From NCBI GenBank assembly GCA_030411725.1, contig MU839834.1, forward strand, positions 124,001 to 188,000: a stretch of 64,000 nucleotides of DNA, read 5' to 3'. The notes beneath the pieces are model-generated. The model ran no database searches. It was not told the origin of the DNA and saw nothing but the letters and a program-made list of their open reading frames with translations. Within the stretch, counting starts at the first letter, position 1, and the number at the start of each line of letters is the position of its first letter. Below are positions 55,662 to 64,000 of the stretch, piece by piece. The DNA comes from Echria macrotheca (taxonomy: Eukaryota; Ascomycota; Sordariomycetes; Sordariales; Schizotheciaceae). The translations under genes were made by a program, and so were the position numbers.

Positions 55662-58600
55662 TCAGCTGACTTCCTCGTCACTCCCCTGTCCACTCTCCTC
55701 ATCATCACTCTCGGTCTCTTGTCCCTCGCTTTCCCCTTCATCATCATCGTCTGATGGGGGTGTGTGGGTGAACTCATCCATAGATCTATCTGAGCTATGG
55801 TGGTGATGGTTAAAGGTACAGAAGGTGGAAAAAGCTGGAAGGTCCAGGATGGAAGATATGGTGGTGTGGGGCCGAAGACACCCACCCCACAACATCGTCC
55901 TCTTCATCACCGCTAAAATCGTGATCAGATTCCCAAAAGCTATTTGGTTCCTCATCGTCCAAGCCCGAGGACTCATCAAAATCTTCAGACAGGAAATATC
56001 CTCCGCACTGGGAATCCCCGGCGTTGGTTTCCATGGGGGCCTTTGGTTGCTCAGGCCAGGGGCTGCCAGAAAATACACCCCGATACTTGTCGAAGTGCGC
56101 CTGTATAATAGTAGGAAATGCGTTGTCTGGATCGTAGCCAGCCCGAACCAAGGCGTTGCGTTCTCGTTTGTCTCTTCTATCACTAATGGCGCCCGTTCGT
56201 TTGTGGCAACATGCCTCGAGCCAGGTAAGAGGTGGTAAGATCATATCAACCACTCGCCACCAGAGATTCCACAACTCCCGTACAGGCCCGTCATAGGCCG
56301 CGGACGCACTCGCATACTCGGCCATAAACATGTCAAGCTGGCTGGCCAGCTCGGAATCCTCTTCTTGTAACGCTAGCCTGTCTTCATCCGGCCTTGTTAC
56401 GCGCTGTTGGATATATTGCCTCTCGAATCCAGTCTCCCACTCCCCCTCCCTTGTTATCGAACAACAGGTGTGCGCCATCCCCATCCGCTCGAAGATCTCC
56501 AACCTGCATAGTGCTTGAAGAGTCCTACCCATCTGCATGTCGCCAAGGTTGCATAGTACCGAATATCTCTGCAACATTCGGTTTCGAGTCAGGTGTCGGC
56601 AGCGGCAAGAGGCCACTCCTGGCTCTTTCCAGGCATGATAAGCCCCAAACCGGCATCGCCAGAACATGAAGGGCGCGATGCACCCCTCGACAGAACAAAA
56701 GCATTTGCAACCGTCCGTAAGATCGCTTGCTCTGTTCAAGCTCCGCTTTACCGAAGAGTCAACGCTGAGTCTTAGGGCCTCTTCCGAGAGATCGGCCGTA
56801 ACATAAAAAAGCACCGTAGGCCACGTTTTGGCGCACTCTCCGATAGTGAATATTGGGTTGGCGCCGTGCTGAAGAAACCATGACACTCTGACTGAAAGCG
56901 GTTCAGGTACTCGGCCCATCACCCCGTTGCCTAAGCGTAAGCGGGAAACACAGTGCAAGAGGGGCGTTAAGCCCGACCCGTCAGGCGTGTCGACCACGCG
57001 GAATCCAGCTTGGTATAGAATATCCAGATGTCTTGTTTCGAGATAGGGGGGTGCTCCGTAAACGGACGTTGTTCCGCAGCACTGAAGCCACGCGGGTACC
57101 GACACCCTGGATGCTAGTGCGTCATAGACCGCCGGCGCCTTTGCGTCTAGTATAGTGTTTGGTGACAACGCGAAAGCGGTTTTCTCCTGGTCCGACAGGA
57201 CGCTGATTGCTAGTGCGTTTAGAGCTTGGCAACGCCATCGAAACTCGCGTGCGACTTCCTGGAACATTTGAACCCTTAGTTCATCTGGAATTGGTCCACC
57301 TGGAGGTGGGAATTGCTCTTGATGATAGCAAACGGCCCAGAAACACCAAAGCGCATGTCGAGTCATGCGAGATGAGCTTACACGGCGGCAACACCCGTGC
57401 AACGGTGAAAATAGTGGCAATGTCGAGCGGAGAAGCACCCGGAGTGAGACAATGTCTTGTCGGTCTACAGCGGTGAAGAAAGCATCAGCTGGGCATAAAT
57501 CCAGCGAAGACAGATATGCGAGTCCTTCACTCCAGCCAAGGGCCAACTCCAAGAGAGTCAACTGGGCGTTGGGGCCACACTCCCACCCAACATCCGGGAG
57601 GGAGACAGCCAGCCGCTCAACATCACTGAGGGATCTTCTCAGGATTGCAATAGCTAGATCGCCGTACCCTAGTTCTGAGATCGGCCAAGTTGATATTTGT
57701 CAGCCCGGTTTGAAATACCTAGCTCCAGAGTCCACGTACCTCCAGCGATTTCTGGTTTCTTCATAAAAGCCCTAAGAAAACTCCTTCGCGGAAACGAGTA
57801 GTCCATAAAACTTGCATCAAGGACCGTACTCAGGATACCCATGGAATTGGACTCTTCAAGGAAGAACACCTTGAGATCCTCGCTCGACGACGGGCCAGAA
57901 AGCGCGAATTCCAGCGCCGTGACTCTTAAATTCAGAGATCTACAATACCTACAAGTCAGTGCCTTTTCGGAATGTACATGCCAATCCGTGACTGATCGTG
58001 AGCTTGTCGCTTGACCGGGGCTTTATGTATTGCTGATGGAGCTTTGCGCAGGCAATAATCCAGAGGTTGAACTGTAGATACCATGGACCAGGACGTACCC
58101 ATAAAGAATGCACTTGTAGAGATATGTCAGAGGCCGCGCTGAAGAAATTTCGACGCGAGACCAGGTATCTGAGCCAGTATCTAGCGCCAAGAAAAGCAGA
58201 GATCTGAGTTGCGAGGAGAATTGCTGCCACTGATCACAGAACGACACAGCAAGATTGAACACCTCCTGGCGAACATAAGTATGTACAAATCGTTTCGCCT
58301 TTCATTCGGATCACTCACAAAAAGCAGGGTGTTCCCATATTCGTCCACGTCTGCCCCCGATGCTTGGCCGCGCACGACTGCTTCCTCGATCATGTGGATT
58401 GCGTGGTCGAGAAATTTGGATGTTTTCTCAGATTCCCACAATAATGAAACTGACTTTGGTTTCCCGTTGTTCCAGATGTTCTTGACACTAAAAATTCTGT
58501 TAGATTCTACCGCCTTAGCGCACTGGAGGGGTAGTTCGTCAAAGAGTCTGAATATAGGAGAATCCGACCTCCGGACAACACCACGGAATCGTAGAGGCGG

Positions 58601-59881
58601 AGCGATCGACCAACAGCCTGCTCCTGCGGTTGTTCCAGCGACAAGTTCGACGGTCTTGTTTATTACTGGGAACAGCTGAACTTTTAACATATAAGACCAT
58701 GAGCGAGTCCCGAATTTGTAGCGTGGGCATGTTGGTCGATGGTCAGATTCTGAAGCGTAAGAAAATTCTAGTCGGCGCCAACGTCGAGACTGCTGGAGAC
58801 TGGAACTGGGGCTGCATTTACACTGCCGGAAACCGACGTGAGCGCGTCGTGTGTTGTCGTATGCCGCCTGCAGGGCATTGGGATACCGTACGAGCTTCCT
58901 GCTCACAAGATAGCCCATTCGGGCTCTGTCCTCAGCTTCCAGCTCAGAAACCTGCTGGAGCATTTGCGGGGCTGAGACGTTGTTGCTGTTGGCGAGCACA
59001 GCGGCGATGGTGTTACTTAAGGCCGCAATGTCGGCGCGAATCTCTCGTGCCGAGGCTTCAGCAGAGCGGTTTTGAGACTGAGTTTCCGTCCTCAGGACGG
59101 TAAACTGGTCCTTGATGTCGTGCCGGACGTCTCTGATACCCTCGTTTGCCAACGACACACCAGCCACAGTGTCGGTGACTATCTCGGCTATCTCAGCACT
59201 CTGAACTGCGGACTGTTTCGCCATTCCTCGGATTTCAGAACCAATGTCGACAAGCGACTCAAGTTTCTGAAGAGCATGGCCGAGTTCTTCTTGGGTACGT
59301 CGGTCGGTCTCGTCCGCCTGATCAAGCCGCACGGCAGTTGCATGCTGACTTTCATGGACGGCGGCCAAAATAGCAGCAGAGGTTTGACTCGAGGCTGCTT
59401 GCATCTCAAGCCCCACGACCTCAAGCTCTCTTATCAACTCCAGGTTCAGCCGATCGACCTTTTCAAGCATGTTGGCGACCTCGTCTTGCTTCTGTACGGT
59501 GACGACGGCACGCCAGAGCCTTCGCACAGCCATCTTCCTCTGTACCGAGGAAGAAGAGGCCTTTCCACTTTCGCAGAGGGAGGCTAGCAGTTGTCGCAAG
59601 TCGTCCATGGCGCGCCGAACCTGCAAGGAGCAGGACGACAGTCGGGCGAAGTGGTCGGCCGAGAGGTTATCGAAGAAAGTGGCTCCCGGCTTTAGCAACA
59701 CGTCCGAAATGTGAAGAATGCGCGACGTCGACCGCTCCACGTCGGCCAGAAGTGCTTCGACCCTGGCGGGCGCGTCGCGCAGTTCCCGGACAAGCTTGAG
59801 AGAGCCGACGAAGGCCCGGGCGGCAAAGTCGACGAGTTGGATGCCCCCGGCGGCGGCGCCGAGGGTGGAAATGGGATCCAT
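55662..59881 (-). CDS. Large protein with STAND-type fungal N-terminal domain and ankyrin-like region
   Basis: Proposed exons are 59881-58319, 58265-58099, 57948-57740, 57674-55880 and 55794-55662, with consistent phase and 1288 residues. Residues 1 to about 200 (MDPISTLGAAAGGIQLVDFA, then a long helical, coiled-coil-like region) match the fungal N-terminal domain of STAND/NLR-type proteins. No NACHT or P-loop follows. Instead there are isolated ankyrin-like pieces: DEYGNTLLFEVF just at intron 1, TALEFALSG in exon 3, and DGSGLTPLLHCVS with VSWFLQHGANP in exon 4. A Cys-rich patch (CKCFCSVEGC; CCSITREGEW) lies further on. The last junction uses a weak donor (GTCTTC). If unspliced, the protein ends at 55810 instead, without the acidic tail. 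A role in fungal self/non-self signalling is inferred from the N-terminal domain only. Confidence 0.78.
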
Positions 59882-60718
59882 GGCGATGGCCTATGGAGGG
59901 ATAGGTATTTCGATTCTGTCCCGGTCTTGCTGGGTTCGATGTTGGGTTTGAGGGAAGATGTGGTCGCCCGACCGAGGTCACAGCCTCGTCGTCAACTTCT
60001 CGTCCAATGAGCGACGGCCATCGTCAGATCGTCCAGATTGGGTTTTTGTACTGGAACACGCATGGATGCCTGGCCAGCAGTGACGGCGAATGGTAAAAAA
60101 AAAAAAAAGGTTCAGCCAATAACGTTGAACGGAAGCTGTTCTTGAAGTGGGATGGTACAAAACACCGGACAATGAGACGGAGTCGATGTCACGCTCGACA
60201 CTGAAGTTCGTCGCTTTCTCCACGACAGCGAAAGTTTTGGGGCTTGACTGAAGCCGACGAGAAGCTTCGATTTCGGACTTTTCTCGAAGGAAAGAACCCC
60301 ATCAGATGACCCAACGAAACAACAAGAACAGCAAGAGCCACCGTAGTGAGGATGGAAGGTGCTGACGGGGCGATTAGTCCCTGGTAACGACACAGTGTTA
60401 ACGCACAGTGGCAGAGAGACCTCCTGAAGCTCCTCCGTAATTAACAAATTACCACTATACCTACCTACGGTACCTAGGTATCTAGGACCAAAAACCAGAA
60501 ATTTACGAGACATCGGCGCAGAGCCCGTGACTAAATACAGATGACCCGCCTCTGTACAGACCAAGATACTTATATACCCGAGTGTCCAGCAACCAGAACC
60601 GTACCAATTACCCATTCAGACCCAAGCAAACCCAGCGCATTATATACCGGTGCCATGTAACCCTTATTGACTTTCCAAGCCATCAACTGACTGTATCAAC
60701 CATGTACCTACACTCCGT
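59882..60718. other. Spacer upstream of the STAND-like gene
   Basis: About 840 bp holding the promoter of the STAND-like gene and the 3' flank of the sulfurase-like gene. A poly-A run lies at 60097-60109, and an ACCTACCTACGGTACCTAGGTA element at 60458-60480. No gene seen. Confidence 0.5.
60458..60486. repeat. TACCTA/TAGGTA palindromic element
   Basis: ACCTACCTACGG followed by TACCTAGGTATCTAGG, containing the perfect palindrome TACCTAGGTA. Related elements lie at 54695-54712 and 55106-55136. Significance unknown. Confidence 0.5.
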
Positions 60719-62783
60719 TTAGGAAGAAGAGTAAACAGCCACGGGCACCTTCTCCGACCCCGGATCCTGACTGACAGCAATGTCCTTTCCAATAAAAGTA
60801 TCACGGAGGAAGGCGAGGAAAGCATCGACTTCCTTGACGGTGCTCATGGCCCCCATACTTGCCCGAACGACGCTGGACCCGGCATTAGTCAACCTCCAGG
60901 ACAACAGTCAGCAAGTCACTCACCCCGTAGGTAACTCGTTGATAACACCCAGCCCATCGGAGCCTGTTGCCTTAGTTAGTATATTCTCTTTCCTGTCACC
61001 GCATCTAACTAACCGCAATGATGACCAGCAGACTTGGCCCTGTTGAGCTGCCAGGGTTCATATCGGAGAGCGGTAAAAACACCACCAGGGCAGCAGATTC
61101 CTGAAAAAAAAAGCGTCAGTTGGGATGTACCAGATGTTCACTTGCGCCACTCACCACCGGACCGCACATAGATACCCTTCTCATTCGCCGCAGCCTCCAC
61201 CGAGGCATACGACTCGTAAGAACCGTCCTTGCGGAAGACGTTGAACGCAACCGTAGCGCCCTGTCTCTTGGCATCACCGTAGACGTCCGTCTCTTCTCTA
61301 TACACCTTGCAGAGCGGCTGCCCATTAGAGTACCTGAGCGATATTATGCCCTCGTACATCCTGGTGGCCAGCTGCGTGGTGTAGCGCGAGATGTTCTCCA
61401 TCGACCCGTAGAGCTCGTGGTGAACGTCAATCGCCTCACCCAGGGCAATAATGCTATGGAAAGGCAACGTGCCATCCTCAAGGCCCTCGTGGAGTCCGTG
61501 GGCGCCTTCTGCCTCATCAGGGCCGGCCGCTGTGGCTTCTAGCCCCTTGGACACATGCCAGGCGGTACCGATGGTGCTGACCAGGGATACCGTCCCACCG
61601 CCAAAGTATTTTCTGAGAGCGAGGATATGACCCGAATCTTTGCGGACAACCAGACCTCCGAGGTCAGGGAAGCCGAAGATCTTGTAAAACGAGACACAGG
61701 TAAAGTCGGGCGCCGTTTCCGGGTCCGAGAATGCCCTGTGCAGCGGGCTAGTCATGGCCAGTGCTGCTGCATCCAGCAGGCTGTATGTGTTCTTCAAGCC
61801 CCTTGCGCTCCTCGCCCTTCCACACCATTCCCTAGAAACAATAGAGTTAGTAGGTATGAAGAAATGAGATAACGGAAACTTACAAGGGCAGTCTGCGTCC
61901 CGTCAGGTTTGACTGGCCGGGGAAGGCAAACAAGCTCAGTCCCTCAATGTTCTCTGTCCCATGAGTGTGAGCCTCCAACCACTTCTCTACCTCAGCGTCG
62001 CTCTCAAAGCACCGGTGATTGCCATCACCGGCAATCTCCCTGACGCCGACGATGCTGGTGTGGGCGTCCCTGTGGTAGCCGTACCAGAACTTGCCAGAGC
62101 GAGTCTGCTCGGCGAGGTCCCGGAACGCATCGGCCACAATCTTGATGGCGCCAGTAGCATTCTGCACGAAGACGAGATCATAGTGGGCGGGGTCGGCACC
62201 GAGGAAACGAAGCGCTTTGGCCCGGACTTCATCAACCATATCACCCGACATCTTTGCTGGCTGGTTTGCCGAATGAGGGTTCCCGAGGAGGCTGGAGTTC
62301 AACCTATGGGCGAACCGTTCAATGAGAGCACGGGCATAGATGGTGGTGCCGCTGTGGTCAAGGTAGATCCCTGTGACAAGAGGTCTCAGCCGGCGTCCGG
62401 AATGCAGAATGCAAGCCCATGGGATGAGAACCCAACATACCATCCTTCATATGAGGATACTGCTCTTCCCGAATAGTTTCGACGGGTTTCTTGTAGGGGC
62501 AAGATGGAGCAGAGGTCTTGATGCCATCATAGGTGAAGCCGGCTATGAAGCCACCAGACTTGTTAGTTTCTGAGAACGATTCAAGATCATAAAGTCAGGC
62601 CAACGAGAGATAGAGGTTGATCATACGCGTCAAGGTAGTGGACGACCTGTTGGAAGCGGGAGATCGCCCGCCGCATAGTCTGTGCCTCCATGTAGACAAC
62701 GGCTGAGCGATGCGGCGTAGATACCGGACCGGGGAGGTACGGCCTCTGTCTGAGGCGGCAGCAGGCTGGTCTCGTCGAGTCAT
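60719..62783 (-). CDS. Molybdenum-cofactor-sulfurase-like aminotransferase class V, no MOSC domain
   Basis: Seven exons, 62783-62627, 62569-62441, 62370-61884, 61831-61155, 61100-61014, 60963-60924 and 60872-60719; all phases agree, 576 residues. The sequence follows the N-terminal NifS-like domain of Moco sulfurases: TIREEQYPHMKDGIYLDHSG, LLGNPHSANQPAKMSG, VFVQNATGAIKIVADAFRD, FWYGYHRDAHTSIVGVRE, LFAFPGQSNLTGRRLPL and the pyridoxal-lysine motif SFYKIFGFPDLGG (Lys308). The sulfur-carrier cysteine region is RSGGICCPGG (Cys486/487), and the domain ends with PTGVVRASMGAMST. Full-length enzymes (HxB, ABA3, MCSU) continue into a MOSC domain; this one stops soon after. Exon 1 is Arg-rich and least certain. 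Cysteine desulfurase activity is likely; the acceptor is unknown. Confidence 0.85.
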
Positions 62784-64000
62784 CTTCGTCTTTGGTTGAT
62801 GGTGAAATCTCTAGCAACGATGGCGCAATACGCAGCTAGATTTATCGGGTGTAGAGCAGAAAGCAAGGCCGTTTAATAGTCGGCGGGTTCCCTCTCTTCC
62901 TCAACTTGAACTTCCCCTTGGCCAAGTTCAACGACGATGCGCAGCAAGAGGCCGGGAACACCGGTGCCGACTCAACCACTCTACGCCACGCCGAAGAAAG
63001 CAAAAGATCTTCCTCTTGACGACTGCCAGGGGGGAGCTGCACGCTGGTGCGGATAGATGCAACTGGGTGCCATCGAATAGGATTGGAGTTGGAGGCATAG
63101 CAGACATGATATGATCCCCATCGGGACCTTTGTTTGGTGGAAGGAGTCCGGCCTGACGAGCAAGGGGGGAGGAGGTGGCGGGCTGGAGGTCATTGTGGAT
63201 ACCTCGACAGGTAGAGTTGCACCCGCTCATCCCGTCCTCCCCATGTTGGCTTAGAGTGCTGACAGATACAGGTATGCAAGTGATAATCTGGAGTGAGCAT
63301 GGGAGGGAAAGGAACAACCAGCCTTTGGTGGAGTACATCGCTCTGGAGCTAGTCGGTTTCTCCGACCCGTCTCTGAACTTCCTTCCATCCTTCTGCCATG
63401 TAGCTGCACGTGGCCCACATCCATTCCCGACAACGAAAAGTCCGAAGGTCTCTGAGAGCGAGCGAGGTCTTGTGGAGTTGCTGATCGTGGACGAAACGAT
63501 AAGCCAGGAGAGTTGACGAAAAGGATACCCCTTCAACCGCTCGCGGATGTTGTCCCGGAATAGGTCCGCCCTGTCCAGGGTGTCTGCCCGCAAGCCTTGC
63601 ATCCCTCTTGCGTCTGCTGCCCGGTCATACCCTCGCGGGAAGCTGGCCGGGAAGAAGGACCATGCAGGGGCCTCCAACTCCAAGATCGCAAACGGCCCTC
63701 ACAGTCTCGTGTTGCAAGCCAATGACGTTCGTCTCGGCCCATCCGCATCACAGAAGCGTTGCACAAGGCTAAAGCCACTGAAGAATAATCAACGACCGCA
63801 ACGGGTTCGATTCAACGGTATGGCTGCCGCCTCGAGGCGCGAGCCCATACCGAAGAACTGGGTCACTGGACAGAGGATGGTGGTATCTCGTGACGGGAGG
63901 ACGTGTGCTGCTGGCGCTTGTCCCCACGCCTGCTATCCGCTCTCTGGCGCAGCCGGATCCCCAGGCCTTGCTTAAAGCCCTGCCGATGTGCTGGCACCTC
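62784..64000. other. Right-hand end without a supported gene
   Basis: A 251-codon minus-strand frame (62928-63683) and a 142-codon plus-strand frame (63547-63975) overlap here. The minus frame has no ATG at its upstream end and is stopped just before it; an internal segment (RADTLDRADLFRDNIRERLKG) looks protein-like. I could not assemble a gene, though part of one extending beyond the window is possible. Confidence 0.4.

Noticed and set aside
62928..63683. 251-codon minus-strand ORF at the right end
   Set aside because: No ATG at its upstream end, an in-frame stop directly before it, no recognised domain; kept only as a remark in the spacer entry.
1..64000. CRISPR arrays, operons, Shine-Dalgarno sites, prokaryotic terminators
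   Set aside because: The window is spliced fungal DNA; no regularly spaced identical repeats of CRISPR type occur.

Overview
The window looks like chromosomal DNA of a filamentous ascomycete (Pezizomycotina, most likely a Sordariomycete). The genes have short GT-AG introns (mostly 43-135 nt) with CTAAC/CTGAC-like branch sites and GC-rich third codon positions. Spacers are long and pyrimidine-rich, and the gene families are typical of fungi (Chit42-type GH18 chitinase, Zn2Cys6 factor, STAND-type N-terminal domain, GPI-anchored wall protein). I built 20 protein-coding models by checking the reading phase across every splice junction by hand. No rRNA, tRNA, CRISPR array or intact transposon could be supported.

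Layout. 1-0.8 kb: 3' end of a DUF7580/HeLo-type fungal gene that starts outside the window. 1.1-6.3 kb: surface and secreted proteins (a repeat-bearing GPI-type protein and a GH18 chitinase), both on the minus strand. 7.9-18.6 kb: a dense block holding VPS71 (SWR1 chromatin remodeller), a small secreted cysteine-containing protein, WSS1 (DNA-protein crosslink protease), KEL3/KLHDC4, a small mitochondrial membrane protein and PDI1. 20.7-26.2 kb: two large orphan Ser/Pro-rich proteins. 26.6-40 kb: MON1, DOP1/dopA, TGS1, GRH1 (GRASP), OST2/DAD1 and a DUF202-type membrane protein. 40-43.9 kb: a long spacer with microsatellites and a diverged tandem repeat. 43.9-45.5 kb: a Zn2Cys6 regulator read toward that spacer, preceded by about 10 kb without an intact gene (45.5-55.7 kb). 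55.7-59.9 kb: a large protein with a STAND-type fungal N-terminal domain and a weak ankyrin region. 60.7-62.8 kb: a free-standing molybdenum-cofactor-sulfurase-like aminotransferase that lacks the MOSC domain. 62.8-64 kb: no supportable gene.

How the genes fit together. The 16-40 kb part is enriched for secretory-pathway functions: ER folding (PDI1), N-glycosylation (OST2), Golgi organisation and unconventional secretion (GRH1), endosome/Golgi traffic (DOP1) and late-endosome/vacuole fusion (MON1). These are separate transcription units arranged in convergent and divergent pairs, not an operon. The accessory-looking parts are the two ends and the 40-56 kb stretch. There a gene-poor region lies between a regulator and a STAND-like gene, next to a MOSC-less Moco-sulfurase paralogue. 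No feature proves a new system. The candidates I would check first are the STAND-like gene with its alternative acidic tail, the MOSC-less sulfurase, the LPG-repeat surface protein and the 41.1-41.6 kb repeat.
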